DNA of 64,000 bases from Thermococcus gammatolerans EJ3 (GTDB lineage Archaea > Methanobacteriota_B > Thermococci > Thermococcales > Thermococcaceae): NCBI RefSeq assembly GCF_000022365.1, contig NC_012804.1:1860001-1924000 (forward strand), read 5' to 3'. The notes beneath the pieces are model-generated. The model worked only from the letters and a program-made list of their open reading frames with translations, was not told the origin of the DNA and searched no databases. A program made the position numbers and the translations under genes. This document shows positions 8,029 through 16,396 of the stretch, one piece after another (the stretch's first letter is position 1; the number at the start of each line of letters is the position of its first letter).

Positions 8029-9396
8029 TCAGTCCTGACAGCACTTCTCCTTCATGCTCGCGGGCAGGATCTCCTTGAAGCCCGTGTACTTCCAGAGGGC
8101 CTTCGGGAGCTTTACAACGCCCTCCTCCGTCTGGTGGTTCTCGAGTATCGCTACAATGGCCCTCGACGTCGCGATAGCAGTTGAGTTGAGCGTGTGGACG
8201 AACTTCGGTTTCTCATGGGTCTTGTCGCGGAAGCGGATGTTTAAGCGCCTCGCCTGCCAGTCGGTACAGTTGCTGGCGGAGACGACCTCCCTGAACTTGC
8301 CCTGGCCTGCCATCCAGGCCTCTATGTCGTACTTCTTTGCGGCTACGTAGCCCAAGTCGCCGGTGCAGATGTTGACGACGCGGTAGGGGATCTCAAGCTC
8401 CTGGAAGAGCTCCTCGGCGTTCGCTATGATCTTCTCGTGCCACTCCCAGCTCTCTTCAGGCCTCGAATAGACGAACTGCTCTACCTTGTGGAACTGGTGA
8501 ACGCGGAATATTCCCTTCGTATCTTTTCCAGCCGTTCCGGCCTCTTTCCTGAAGCATGGACTAACGCCGACGTAGAGGAGGGGCAAATCTTTCCCGTCGA
8601 GGATTTCGTTGGCGTGCATTCCGGCGAGCGGGTGCTCTGCCGTCGGAATCAGGTAGAGGTCCTCACCTTCGACCTTGTATATGACGTCCTCGAAGTCTTC
8701 AAAGGTGGTAGCGCCTTCCTCGACGAAGCGGCGCACCATGTAGGGTGGGATCACCGGCGTGAAGCCCTTCTCGATGAGCCTGTCTAGGGCGAAGCGAATT
8801 AAAGCTAAATCCAGTATGACCAGTTCGTTGAGGAGGTAATAGAAGCGCGAACCGCTGACCTTCGCGGCCCTCTCAAGGTCGGCACCGCGTAAAAGCTCGA
8901 GCATGTCAACGTGAAGCCTCGGCCTCCAGCTCAAAACCTCGTAGTCCATCTTCCCGAGGCTCTGCTCCTTAAAGCTTTCGAGGAAGCCCTCCCAGACCTT
9001 GGCCTTGCCCCAGAACCTTATTGGAACGTTCTCGGTGTCGTCCTTGCCGACCGGAACGCTCTCGTGGGTGATGTTGGGCAGGCGCCAGAGGTAGTAGTCG
9101 ATTTTCTTCTTCAGGGCCTCAACTTCTTTCTCAAGCTCCTCAATCTGCTTCACTATCTCGTTGCTCCTCGCGAGGAGGTCCTCTATCGGCTCTCCGGCCT
9201 TCTTGCGCTTGCCTATCTGTACTGCCAGCTGGTTGCGCTCCTTCCTGAGCTGGTTGATTTTCTTCAGGTTCTCGCGCCACTTCCTGTCGAGTTCGAGGAT
9301 CTCATCAATCCACTTGACCTTCTCGGTTTCGCCCCTCTTGATGAGGTCTTTCTTAACGAGCTCGGGCTTTTCGCGGATGAGCTTTATGTCGAGCAT
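8029..9396 (-). CDS. serS: Seryl-tRNA synthetase
   Basis: A 455-residue class II synthetase of the common bacterial/eukaryal type, charging tRNA-Ser. Residues 1-105 form the tRNA-binding coiled-coil arm (heavily charged, RKERNQLAVQIGKRKK, then ELEKEVEALKKKIDYYLW). The catalytic core carries motif 2 (PCFRKEAGTAGKDTKG) and motif 3 (LNSTAIATSRAIVAILENHQ). ATG at 9396 has GGTG 6 bases upstream; a GTG at 9405 is part of that binding site. Its promoter TATA is at 9426-9436. A cognate tRNA-Ser(TGA) is in the same window at 26671-26757. Nothing unusual in the active site. Confidence 0.97.
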   Translation of the reverse strand: MLDIKLIREKPELVKKDLIKRGETEKVKWIDEILELDRKWRENLKKINQLRKERNQLAVQIGKRKKAGEPIEDLLARSNEIVKQIEELEKEVEALKKKIDYYLWRLPNITHESVPVGKDDTENVPIRFWGKAKVWEGFLESFKEQSLGKMDYEVLSWRPRLHVDMLELLRGADLERAAKVSGSRFYYLLNELVILDLALIRFALDRLIEKGFTPVIPPYMVRRFVEEGATTFEDFEDVIYKVEGEDLYLIPTAEHPLAGMHANEILDGKDLPLLYVGVSPCFRKEAGTAGKDTKGIFRVHQFHKVEQFVYSRPEESWEWHEKIIANAEELFQELEIPYRVVNICTGDLGYVAAKKYDIEAWMAGQGKFREVVSASNCTDWQARRLNIRFRDKTHEKPKFVHTLNSTAIATSRAIVAILENHQTEEGVVKLPKALWKYTGFKEILPASMKEKCCQD

Positions 9397-9425
9397 AGTC
9401 AACACCTTTTGGGAAGAGGGAGGGG

Positions 9426-9436
9426 AATTTAAAAAA
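9426..9436 (-). promoter_or_regulatory. Probable serS TATA box
   Basis: On the minus strand the sequence TTTTTTAAATT lies 30-40 bases upstream of the serS start codon, in an otherwise GC-richer stretch. It fits an archaeal TATA box with a short leader containing GGTG. Confidence 0.55.
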
Positions 9437-9469
9437 GGTTTTGATGGATCGCTTGAAAAAACGACGAAG

Positions 9470-10672
9470 TCAGCCGAAGAACGTAACCTCTACCTCCTCC
9501 CCTGCCTCCAGTATCTCCACGTTCTCGGGCACTTCAATAAAACCATCCGCATCAACGAAGCTCGTGACGGCACCGCTTCCCTTGAGTATCGGGACTGCCT
9601 TATCACCCTCTATTCTAACCGGGAGGAACTGCCTCCTGCCCTTCACCGAGAAGACCTTGTGGGCGAGCCTCTTTTTGACTCTTCTGACCTCGTTCTCCCT
9701 TCCAATGAGTTTCCTTAGGAGAGGGGCCACGAGGAGGGTAAAGTTCGTCAGACAGCTCGTTGGATAGCCCGGGAGGCCGAAGACAGGTTTTCCGTCGATC
9801 TCACCTATTATAGTGGGTTTTCCGGGCTGGATCGCTATGCCGTGCACGTAGACCCGGCCAAGCCTTTCTATCGTGGAGCTTGTCAGATCCCTCATTCCCC
9901 CGCTCGCGCCGCCGCTGAGAACGACGATATCACAGCTCGCGACCCCGTCGAGTATCATCTCCGCGAGGGTCTTGGGGTCGTCTCCGGAAACGCCGAGGAA
10001 GCAGGCTTCACCGCCGAGTTCCCTTACGGCATCGGTTATTGCCCTGCCGTTGATATCGTAGATCTGACCCGGTCTGAGTTCGTTTCCGGGAAGGGTTACC
10101 TCGTTTCCAGTGCTTATCACCGCAACCTTGGGCTTTCTGAAAACAGGGACTTCCTCCAGACCAACCGCCGAGAGCAGGGCGGTCTCCTTGAAGCCCAGCT
10201 TGGTGCCCCGTTTCAGAAGCAGTTTCCCGGAGGGGATGTCAGTGCCCCGTTTCATGACACCCAGCCCGGGGTAGGCGGGCTTGTAGATGAGAACCTCGTC
10301 TCCAACGCGATCGACGTCCTCGAACTGTATCACGGCATCGGCCCCCTCGGGCAGGGGAGCCCCGGTAGATATGTATGCCGCAAGGCCCTTCTCGATCCTG
10401 AACCCCGGGTTCTCACCGGCGTGAACCTCACCGACGACCCTTAGTTTCACCGGTTCGCTTTCGCTCGCCATGAACGTGTCTTCAGCCCTAACCGCGTACC
10501 CGTCGACGGTGGCGCGATCGAAGGGCGGGACGTCTATGGGGGAGAGAACGTCCTTTGCAAGAACCCTCCCAAGGGCATCACTGAGGGGAACCGTTTCCAC
10601 TTTCGGTTCAAGCCGGAAGGAATTGATAACTTTCAAAGCCTCCTCCAGTGAAACGACTTTAAGGAACGCCAT
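9470..10672 (-). CDS. moeA: Molybdopterin molybdenumtransferase (MoeA family)
   Basis: A 400-residue protein that inserts molybdate or tungstate into adenylylated molybdopterin. The MoeA N-terminal region (PIDVPPFDRATVDGYAVRA, GDEV...) spans about 1-160, the MoCF-biosynthesis domain about 175-315 (AVISTGNEV, GQIYDINGRA, VVLSGGASGGMRDLT), and a beta-barrel domain IV follows at 330-400. In Thermococcales the product is expected to serve tungstoenzymes such as aldehyde ferredoxin oxidoreductases. GGTGGTGGC precedes the ATG. It stands alone, with no other cofactor genes beside it; genomes of this group usually carry more than one moeA, so which metal it handles cannot be told here. Confidence 0.94.
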   Translation of the reverse strand: MAFLKVVSLEEALKVINSFRLEPKVETVPLSDALGRVLAKDVLSPIDVPPFDRATVDGYAVRAEDTFMASESEPVKLRVVGEVHAGENPGFRIEKGLAAYISTGAPLPEGADAVIQFEDVDRVGDEVLIYKPAYPGLGVMKRGTDIPSGKLLLKRGTKLGFKETALLSAVGLEEVPVFRKPKVAVISTGNEVTLPGNELRPGQIYDINGRAITDAVRELGGEACFLGVSGDDPKTLAEMILDGVASCDIVVLSGGASGGMRDLTSSTIERLGRVYVHGIAIQPGKPTIIGEIDGKPVFGLPGYPTSCLTNFTLLVAPLLRKLIGRENEVRRVKKRLAHKVFSVKGRRQFLPVRIEGDKAVPILKGSGAVTSFVDADGFIEVPENVEILEAGEEVEVTFFG

Positions 10673-10700
10673 GCCACCACCGGAGAGAATTGGAGAAGGC

Positions 10701-10710
10701 GTATAAATGG
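10701..10710 (-). promoter_or_regulatory. Probable moeA TATA box
   Basis: Minus-strand CCATTTATAC lies about 30 bases upstream of the moeA ATG at 10672, the usual spacing for a short-leader archaeal transcript. Confidence 0.55.
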
Positions 10711-10736
10711 GTTTTGTTAAACGGGAACGTTAAAAC

Positions 10737-10814
10737 TGGCGGACCGGCGGGGCTTCGAACCCCGGACCTGCGGCTTAGGAGGCCGCCGCCCTATCCTGGC
10801 TAGGCTACCGGTCC
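10737..10814 (-). tRNA. tRNA-Arg (CCT)
   Basis: Cloverleaf on the minus strand: acceptor GGACCGG pairs with CCGGTCC, anticodon stem GCGGC/GCCGC encloses loop CTCCTAA with anticodon CCT (reads AGG), T-arm CGGGG-TTCGAAG-CCCCG. Discriminator G and CCA are encoded in the DNA. No intron. A TATA box lies at 10842-10851. Confidence 0.96.
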
Positions 10815-10841
10815 AGTACCCGCTATCTCCTTTAGCGGTGG

Positions 10842-10851
10842 GTATTTAAAG
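10842..10851. promoter_or_regulatory. TATA box between tRNA-Arg and the Lrp gene
   Basis: GTATTTAAAG is 28 bases from the 5' end of tRNA-Arg(CCT) on the minus strand and 30 bases from the Lrp start on the plus strand. It could serve either, and perhaps both directions, since only 66 bases separate the two genes. Confidence 0.55.
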
Positions 10852-10880
10852 TTTACGGTGCACTAAGCAGGGGGATGGGT

Positions 10881-11339
10881 ATGGACGAGCTTGATCTCAG
10901 GATACTTCAACTCCTCCAGAAGAACGCCAGACTCTCCTATCGAGAGATAGCGAGGGAACTAAACGTCGCCGTCGGGACTGTTTACAACAGAATAAAGAAG
11001 ATGGAGGAAAACGGGGTCATTAGGGGCTTCTGCGTCGCCATTGACTACGAGAAAGTTGGTTTCGGGCTGACGGCGGTGATAGGCATAAAGGCCAAGGGGC
11101 GGGAGATAATGAGGATAGAGCGTGAAATCGCGAAAAACCCGAGGGTTATGCAGGTCTACGACGTGACAGGGGAGTACGACATAATAGCCATAGCAAAGTT
11201 CCGGGACAGGGCGGATATGAACAGGTTCGTAAAATGGTTGCTCTCCCTTGAGGGAGTTGAAAAAACGAACACCAGCGTCGTTATGGACATTGCCAAGGAA
11301 GACTTCACCATAAGCCTTGAGGCTCTATCTGAGAAGTAA
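10881..11339 (+). CDS. Lrp/AsnC-family transcriptional regulator
   Basis: A 152-residue regulator with the standard two domains: an N-terminal winged helix-turn-helix (LDLRILQLLQKNARLSYREIA, then VGTVYNRIKKMEENG) over residues 1-60 and a RAM effector-binding domain over about 65-145 (GEYDIIAIAKFRDRADMNRF). Such proteins form octamers and sense amino acids. GGGGG sits 6 bases before the ATG at 10881 but touches the alternative ATG at 10875, so 10881 is used. The effector and targets are unknown. The 3' end overlaps the convergent gene at 11325 by 15 bases. Confidence 0.92.
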   Translation: MDELDLRILQLLQKNARLSYREIARELNVAVGTVYNRIKKMEENGVIRGFCVAIDYEKVGFGLTAVIGIKAKGREIMRIEREIAKNPRVMQVYDVTGEYDIIAIAKFRDRADMNRFVKWLLSLEGVEKTNTSVVMDIAKEDFTISLEALSEK

Positions 11340-11660
11340 GACCGAATCAACGGCCTCAATGAACCTTTTGGCAAAGTCCTCAAAGGTCTCTGCCGGAAGG
11401 ACGGTCTCAACGCCGTTGACCTTTCCTTTGAAGATGTACTTTCTCGCCTTTATCTCTTCTATGGCCTTGAAGTCCGGGTTTTCATCTATCGCGGCGTTTA
11501 GAACGACCGCGAACTCGTCCTCTGAGACTGGTAGAATTACGCCCTCTATCGTCACGGACTTTCCGCACTCCTCCTCGGAACAATTAAATTTAAAGGGCCG
11601 GCCGGGTTCGGCCTCAACCGGTATGCTTAGGCCCTCAACGTTGTACAGCATAAACTTCAT
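11325..11660 (-). CDS. Conserved hypothetical protein after the gfcR-like gene
   Basis: A 111-residue protein with no recognised domain. It opens MKFMLYNVEGLSIPVEAE and has two close cysteines (CSEEEC) near residue 27, which could bind a metal but lack a second pair. The second half is acidic and helical (ETFEDFAKRFIEAVDSVLLLR). GAGAGGTAAGAC precedes the ATG at 11660, whereas a TTG at 11675 is part of the site. It begins 4 bases after the stop of the GfcR-like gene, so it is very likely translated from the same mRNA, and its tail overlaps the convergent Lrp gene. Confidence 0.7.
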   Translation of the reverse strand: MKFMLYNVEGLSIPVEAEPGRPFKFNCSEEECGKSVTIEGVILPVSEDEFAVVLNAAIDENPDFKAIEEIKARKYIFKGKVNGVETVLPAETFEDFAKRFIEAVDSVLLLR

Positions 11661-11664
11661 AGTC

Positions 11665-12384
11665 TTACCTCTCAAGGGTTATGACGCTCTCGACGGGTAT
11701 GCCGTGCTCCTCGCCAAACCTCTTCGCTGTTTCACCAACACTGACCAGAAAGACCATGCCCACCGGCTTTGCACCCGCCTGAAGGGCGAGCTCAAGCAGT
11801 GCCCGTTGGGTCTCCCCACTCCTCACCACGTCGTCCACGATGAGAACCCTGTCCCCTTTGCTAAGGGCCCATGAGGGCAGGTAAAGTGTCGTAACGCTTC
11901 CAGAGGCACTTGGGACGTAGCTAACCTCGTAGAACTTCTCAACTCCAACTTCCTTCTTCTTCTTGGCGTAGACAACGTCAACCCCAAGCTGCCTGCCGAT
12001 GTGGACGGCAAAGGGTATGCCATCGGTCGCCGCCGTCAGTATCTTGTCGGGGTTCAGCTCCGAGAGCCTGCCGGCAAGCTCCTCAGAGAGAAGGGTCATG
12101 AGCGATGTGTCACTCAAAACCGCCATAGTGTCAAAGAAGCCCCTGCTGTCAAACTTGAGCCTCTTCCTGACCTCCGCCCTGAGATCAATGTAGGGACTTA
12201 GGAGCTCGATGAGGGCCTTCGTTCGCTCGGTGCTCGGGAGCACCTTTCCGCGAACGTACCTGTTCAGCACCGTTATCGGCAGTCCCGTTATCTTTGAGAG
12301 CTCCTCGTATGTGTAGCTCTTCTTGAGGAGCCTGAGCATGTTAACGAGCCTGATCTTTTCCTGCACTGACTTCAACTGTGTCAT
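11665..12384 (-). CDS. GfcR-like regulator: HTH fused to phosphoribosyltransferase
   Basis: A 239-residue fusion. Residues about 1-60 form a helix-turn-helix of the XRE-like kind (KKSYTYEELSKITGLPITVLNRYVRG), and about 85-239 a type I phosphoribosyltransferase fold with the PRPP-binding motif VLIVDDVVRSGET. In archaea this architecture is known as the GfcR / orotate-phosphoribosyltransferase-like regulator; it is thought to sense nucleotide or sugar metabolites through the PRT domain and not to act mainly as an enzyme. GGGGGTGAGTGC precedes the ATG at 12384, and a TATA box is at 12421-12432. It is followed by a small hypothetical gene in the same transcript. Which genes it controls here is unknown. 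Confidence 0.85.
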   Translation of the reverse strand: MTQLKSVQEKIRLVNMLRLLKKSYTYEELSKITGLPITVLNRYVRGKVLPSTERTKALIELLSPYIDLRAEVRKRLKFDSRGFFDTMAVLSDTSLMTLLSEELAGRLSELNPDKILTAATDGIPFAVHIGRQLGVDVVYAKKKKEVGVEKFYEVSYVPSASGSVTTLYLPSWALSKGDRVLIVDDVVRSGETQRALLELALQAGAKPVGMVFLVSVGETAKRFGEEHGIPVESVITLER

Positions 12385-12420
12385 GCACTCACCCCCGGTG
12401 CCCACTGATTAACAAAAAAA

Positions 12421-12432
12421 TGTATAAATAGG
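12421..12432 (-). promoter_or_regulatory. TATA box of the gfcR-like gene
   Basis: Minus-strand CCTATTTATACA lies 37 bases upstream of the ATG at 12384, just beyond the end of the YkgJ-type gene at 12443, so the GfcR-like gene has its own promoter. Confidence 0.6.
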
Positions 12433-12442
12433 TTTCGGTTGC

Positions 12443-12949
12443 TCATCTCTCTCCGAGCTTTCGCCGGTACTCCTCAAAGAGCCACCCGTACTCGCGAAGG
12501 AGAAAACTGCTATCGACGAGTTCGCCATCGGGATGGTTTATTCCAGGGCAGAAGGAGTCCTCTTTAATGTAAACCTCCATCTTGCTTCCGTGTTTAACGA
12601 AGACAAAGGGGTACAGCCTGCACGCCATTGGCCTCTTAGGGTATATCCTGCACCTCTTCGTCTCTGGATCGAGAAAAACGCAACCATCATCGAAGGGTCG
12701 CTTTTTGAGAGCATAACCGAGGAACCTGTCGCCACGATAGAACATCTTCTCATAGTCCACGAATTCCCATGCACTGTATCCGAGCTCCTCGATCGCCTCA
12801 ATGTCCTCGTCGCGCAGCGGGATTTCAAGCTCATAGCAGCAGCGTCCGCAGTCTTCAACGCATTTGAACTTTACGGGTGTGACCACCTCGACCTTCAAAG
12901 TTAAAAGATCGACTATGGCCACCAGCGTTCTCTTAGGTTCGGTGGCCAC
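12443..12949 (-). CDS. YkgJ-family cysteine cluster protein
   Basis: A 168-residue protein with the CxxxCxxCC-type cysteine cluster of the YkgJ/FliB (UPF0153) family: Cys30, Cys34, Cys37 and Cys38 near the start, then CVFLDPETKRCRIYPKRPMAC, where spaced cysteines complete a probable Zn or Fe-S site. The proline-arginine stretch YPKRPMACRLYPF is the family signature. Molecular role is not known; relatives are suspected of metal or Fe-S handling. It starts at a GTG with GAGGTGAG 5 bases upstream. It lies 9 bases after the RAM-domain gene of the ffh operon and is probably part of that transcript. Confidence 0.83.
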   Translation of the reverse strand: MATEPKRTLVAIVDLLTLKVEVVTPVKFKCVEDCGRCCYELEIPLRDEDIEAIEELGYSAWEFVDYEKMFYRGDRFLGYALKKRPFDDGCVFLDPETKRCRIYPKRPMACRLYPFVFVKHGSKMEVYIKEDSFCPGINHPDGELVDSSFLLREYGWLFEEYRRKLGER

Positions 12950-12958
12950 TCTCTCACC

Positions 12959-13213
12959 TCAGCCCTCCTTTAGGCCGTAGGTGCTGGCTATAAGCGTCTC
13001 AGTTAGCTCTATCTCCCTGATCCTCCTCAGGACTTCATCGTGAAATCTGTCAAGATCCTCTATCGTGTCGACCTCAACCCTTAGGATCAGGTCGTACTCA
13101 CCGTAGACCCTGTATATCTCCTTGACGTTGGGGTGCTTCTTCAGCTTCTCGTAGACCTTTTCCTCAGTACCGGGCCTGGCAACCACGAGAATTATTGCCT
13201 CAATCTTCTTCAT
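12959..13213 (-). CDS. Stand-alone Lrp effector (RAM) domain protein
   Basis: An 84-residue protein that is only the RAM ligand-binding half of an Lrp regulator ([43 protein letters not shown]), without a DNA-binding domain. Such single-domain proteins form ring oligomers with amino-acid pockets and may tune full-length Lrp proteins by mixing, as known for archaeal and bacterial SraA/TTHA0845-like relatives. Its start overlaps the ffh stop by 4 bases (ATGA), so it is translationally coupled to SRP54. Why an amino-acid sensor should be tied to ffh is not clear. Confidence 0.85.
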   Translation of the reverse strand: MKKIEAIILVVARPGTEEKVYEKLKKHPNVKEIYRVYGEYDLILRVEVDTIEDLDRFHDEVLRRIREIELTETLIASTYGLKEG

Positions 13214-14556
13214 ATCCCCAGCCCTCCAAAGTTGAACTTCTTGGCCATCTTTGCCAATTTTCTTTTGTCTAAGTTCTTAAACATTTTTCGCATCTGGTTG
13301 TACTGGGCCAAAAGCTCCCTGACCTCGCGCGTTGATGTTCCAGAACCCCTGGCTATCCTCTTTATCCTGGAGTAGTTTATTATGTCCGGGTTCTCCAGCT
13401 CCTCTTCCGTCATGGAGTCCATTATAATGCGGTATCGCCTGAGCTTTTCTTCGCCTACTCTTACGGCCTCGTCCGGAAGGGAGTAGCCGAGGCCGGGTAT
13501 CATTTGGAGTATCTGCTTGAGCGGGCCCATTTTCTGCATTGCCTCAAGCTGGGCGTACATGTCCTTGAGGTTGAACTTACCCCTCAAGAACTTCTCAACG
13601 TCCTCCTCCTTGAACTCCTGCTCCTTCTGCAGCTCTTCGATCTTCTCGAGCAGACCCTGAATGTCACCCAGACCCAGCAACCTTGAAACGAACCTCTTCG
13701 GATCGAAGGGCTCGAGATCGTCTATTTTCTCACCAACACCTATGAACTTTATTGGTGCCCCAGTCGCCGCCACAGCCGAGAGCGCCCCACCGCCTTTGGC
13801 AGAACCATCAAGCTTCGTGACGATTATCGAGCCTATCGGTGTGGCCTCCTTAAAGGCGAGGGCCTGATGATAGGCCTGCTGGCCTATAGTTCCATCAATG
13901 ACGAGGATGACCTCGTGAGGTTTTATGGCCTCGCTTATCTGCTTCATCTCCTCTATAAGGCCTGACTCCTCCTTGTGCCTCCCCGCTGTATCGACGATTA
14001 TAACGTCCACTCCCTTATCCTTGAAGTACTCAACGCCCTCCCTTGCAAGTTTTATGGCGTCTTTTTCGCCGGGATCGCCGAAGACCTCTATGTTGTAGGG
14101 CTCAACAAGCTGCTTGAGCTGGTAGTACGCACCGGGACGCCAGGTGTCAGTGCACACGAGGCCCACCTTGTAGCCCCTCTTCTGAAGGTGCCTGGCGAGT
14201 TTGGCTATCGTCGTCGTCTTACCAGATCCCTGAATCCCAACGGTGAGCAATATCGTTGGCTTCTCCCGTATCTCAAGGGGAACCGCTTCCTTTCCCAGGA
14301 GCTTCGTCAGCTCTTCATAAACTATCTTAATGACGTGCTCCCTTGGACTAACACCCGCCGGGGGTTTCTCGTTGAGGGCCCTTTCCTGTATCCTTTTCGT
14401 CAGTTGCAGAACAAGCCTTACGTTAACGTCGGACTGAATGAGGGCCCTCTGGATGTCTCTAACTACCTCTCTGATGAGCGCCTCATCAACTGTACTCGAT
14501 CTCGCCAGCTTTCTCAGGGCACTGTTTAGAGCCTTGCCGAGCTTTTCAAGTGCCAT
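13210..14556 (-). CDS. ffh: Signal recognition particle protein Srp54
   Basis: The 448-residue GTPase of the archaeal signal recognition particle, which binds SRP RNA and signal peptides and docks ribosomes at SecY through FtsY. The N domain (1-90), G domain (GIQGSGKTT near residue 105, [19 protein letters not shown]) and methionine-rich M domain ([41 protein letters not shown]) are complete. GGAGGGGTGAAG precedes the ATG at 14556. It heads an operon with the RAM-domain protein and the YkgJ-type gene. A TATA-like TTATAAAG lies about 60-65 bases upstream on the minus strand. Confidence 0.97.
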   Translation of the reverse strand: MALEKLGKALNSALRKLARSSTVDEALIREVVRDIQRALIQSDVNVRLVLQLTKRIQERALNEKPPAGVSPREHVIKIVYEELTKLLGKEAVPLEIREKPTILLTVGIQGSGKTTTIAKLARHLQKRGYKVGLVCTDTWRPGAYYQLKQLVEPYNIEVFGDPGEKDAIKLAREGVEYFKDKGVDVIIVDTAGRHKEESGLIEEMKQISEAIKPHEVILVIDGTIGQQAYHQALAFKEATPIGSIIVTKLDGSAKGGGALSAVAATGAPIKFIGVGEKIDDLEPFDPKRFVSRLLGLGDIQGLLEKIEELQKEQEFKEEDVEKFLRGKFNLKDMYAQLEAMQKMGPLKQILQMIPGLGYSLPDEAVRVGEEKLRRYRIIMDSMTEEELENPDIINYSRIKRIARGSGTSTREVRELLAQYNQMRKMFKNLDKRKLAKMAKKFNFGGLGI

Positions 14557-14669
14557 CTTCACCCCTCCTGAATCAAAGACACCCGGGAGTTAATAACCCT
14601 TGTGCCCATCCCGGCGACTTTATAACGTCGATTGTCGAAATCATGTTTAACGATCGTCTTTCCGAAATC

Positions 14670-14678
14670 TTTTTATAC
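14670..14678 (+). promoter_or_regulatory. TATA box for the 69-residue protein gene
   Basis: TTTTTATAC stands 33 bases before the ATG at 14711 in an AT-rich stretch between the divergent ffh operon and this gene. Confidence 0.55.
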
Positions 14679-14710
14679 TTTGAGGTTGTATATAATACCG
14701 GTGATGCGCT

Positions 14711-14920
14711 ATGGCAACCGTGATAAGAAGGAACCCTGCCCTCTTCCTAAGAGAGCTAAAGGAGTACTACGACGACGTCTGGAAAATGCCCGGAAGCGAG
14801 TACCTCAAGGACCCGGACTTCCTTGTCGTGGACCAGAAAACCGGCAAAAAAGCCAAGGTCAGCTTCGTGGTTCTCGAAGATGGCGAAACCGTCAGCGTCG
14901 TGTACGACGAAATGAGTTAA
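14711..14920 (+). CDS. Small conserved hypothetical protein
   Basis: A 69-residue charged protein (MATVIRRNPALFLRELKEYYDDV...) with one amphipathic helix followed by a beta-rich half (KAKVSFVVLEDGETVSVVYDE). No domain is recognised. It has its own TATA box at 14670-14678, and GGTGATGC lies before the ATG, so it is likely expressed as a single gene. The size and the small acidic second half might suit a partner of a larger protein, but the neighbours give no hint. Confidence 0.7.
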   Translation: MATVIRRNPALFLRELKEYYDDVWKMPGSEYLKDPDFLVVDQKTGKKAKVSFVVLEDGETVSVVYDEMS

Positions 14921-14969
14921 ACTTTCGTTGTTTGAGCCCTTTCCAATAAGCCCATTTGAATTCGCAAGG

Positions 14970-14979
14970 ATTAAATATC
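14970..14979 (+). promoter_or_regulatory. TATA box for the helical-repeat gene
   Basis: ATTAAATATC ends 32 bases before the ATG at 15011. Confidence 0.45.
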
Positions 14980-15010
14980 AGAACACTCTTTTATAGTATT
15001 GGTGGGTTTT

Positions 15011-16330
15011 ATGCAAAAAAAGACACAAACGGGGATTGGTGAGGAAGTTCTGAGGATAGCCGAAACGATCCCCGATCCATACGTTAGGACAATTACACTC
15101 GCCAGACTCGGTTATCTCCTGAGTAAAAGCGAACCCCAGACGTCCGTGAAGGCGTTTAAGCTTGCCGTTTCTTCCCTCGACTACATCGAGGATCCAGTGC
15201 TCATACTCAGGGCGATGGTCTCTACCTCAAGATACCTTCGAATGGCGGGGGTAAAGGAACTATCGGAGGGCATGCTGCACAGAGCCTACGAAGGGGCCCT
15301 CCTGCTCAGGGGCAGGGTCAAGGATTCCCTGCTTGTGGAGATAATACGGGAGTCCCTACGAGCGGGAAAGAAAAGGGACGCCATACTCTACGCCACTGAC
15401 ATTGAGGATGAAAAGCTGAGGAACAGATTGCTCCTCGAGATTGTGAAGAACCTCGTTCAAGAAGGGGATCTCCAGATAGCTAGAAAGGTTCTAAACGTCT
15501 TCACCGGTGAACCCGAAAGGTCTCAGGCTATCGTTGAGATAATAAGGGGCCACCTGACCAGGGAAGAATTCGCGAGCGTGCTCTCACTGCTCCCGACAAT
15601 AGAGAACGAGTACTGGCTTGAAACGGCTCTCGAAGAAACTGCAAAGAGCCTGAGAGGTTCTGGAGTGCCAAAGGCAACATACGAAAAATTTGTGGAGGCC
15701 GCCAAAGAGCTCTCGGAGAGACTGGGGAAGGACCTCTTGAGAGCTTTTCTGACGGGTCTCGTGGAGGGAGGCGATGTATTGGGGGCTGCGGAGATACTGA
15801 ACTCCGTAACACGCAACAGGGAGAGCATAGCGTCTTATCTCTCGAGATTACTTATCGGCAGACCGAAAGATCTGGAGTCTTTTGTGAAATCCCTACGACT
15901 AAGCCCTGAGGAATTCGATGGGGTTGCCAAGGCCACCCTCGATGCTCTGCTCGAGAAAAACCCCTCTCCAGAGTACAGGGGTGTCGTGGAGTTCCTAGGG
16001 AGAAACACCGAGAATGAGAGGGTTCTGGTTAAGGTCGCGACGTACTTGGCAAAGATAGGGAACTTCGAGACTGCAGAAGAATTCGGGAGGATGATAGACG
16101 ATCCTTACCTGAGATCTCTCGCCTTTGGGGCAATAGCTCTTGAAAAGCTCAGGAGAGAAGACATTGACGGGGCAATAGACGCCGTTAAAAACGTTCCCGA
16201 CGCCGAATGGGGGTCCTGGCTGATGGGTGAGATACTCGTTAAAATCGTGGAGGGATCCCTTGGAGAATACCCAGAGCGAGAGCTGGAGAGGAAAGCCGAG
16301 CTTCACCGGAGAAGCATAGAAGGATCCTAG
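15011..16330 (+). CDS. Large helical-repeat (alpha-solenoid) protein, unknown role
   Basis: A 439-residue soluble protein made of antiparallel helix pairs, for example VLRIAETIPDPYVRTITLARL, repeated with variations on the theme I-x-D-P/E-x-h-R (IEDPVLILRAMVS, IEDEKLRNRLLLEIV, IDDPYLRSLAFGAIA). This resembles TPR/HEAT-like solenoids found in several thermococcal proteins of unknown role. No catalytic residues, signal peptide or membrane segment are seen. GGTGGGTTTT precedes the ATG at 15011; a TTG at 14999 overlaps that site. It probably has its own promoter and stands between two single genes. A scaffold or protein-binding role is inference from the fold alone. Confidence 0.78.
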   Translation: MQKKTQTGIGEEVLRIAETIPDPYVRTITLARLGYLLSKSEPQTSVKAFKLAVSSLDYIEDPVLILRAMVSTSRYLRMAGVKELSEGMLHRAYEGALLLRGRVKDSLLVEIIRESLRAGKKRDAILYATDIEDEKLRNRLLLEIVKNLVQEGDLQIARKVLNVFTGEPERSQAIVEIIRGHLTREEFASVLSLLPTIENEYWLETALEETAKSLRGSGVPKATYEKFVEAAKELSERLGKDLLRAFLTGLVEGGDVLGAAEILNSVTRNRESIASYLSRLLIGRPKDLESFVKSLRLSPEEFDGVAKATLDALLEKNPSPEYRGVVEFLGRNTENERVLVKVATYLAKIGNFETAEEFGRMIDDPYLRSLAFGAIALEKLRREDIDGAIDAVKNVPDAEWGSWLMGEILVKIVEGSLGEYPERELERKAELHRRSIEGS

Positions 16331-16341
16331 GAAGGGTCTAA

Positions 16342-16351
16342 AGTTTTAAAC
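16342..16351 (+). promoter_or_regulatory. TATA box of the phosphorylase gene
   Basis: AGTTTTAAAC lies 45-55 bases upstream of the ATG at 16397, between the stop of the helical-repeat gene and the binding site GGGGGAGTGAG. Confidence 0.45.
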
Positions 16352-16396
16352 CCCCACGCCGTTCTATTTTCTACAGCTATTCAGGGGGAGTGAGAT

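Noticed and set aside
7990-8184. Plus-strand frame of 64 codons downstream of the operator-flanked TATA box
   Set aside because: It runs through antisense serS sequence, starts at GTG without a binding site, and its composition follows the serS codons. An antisense RNA remains possible.
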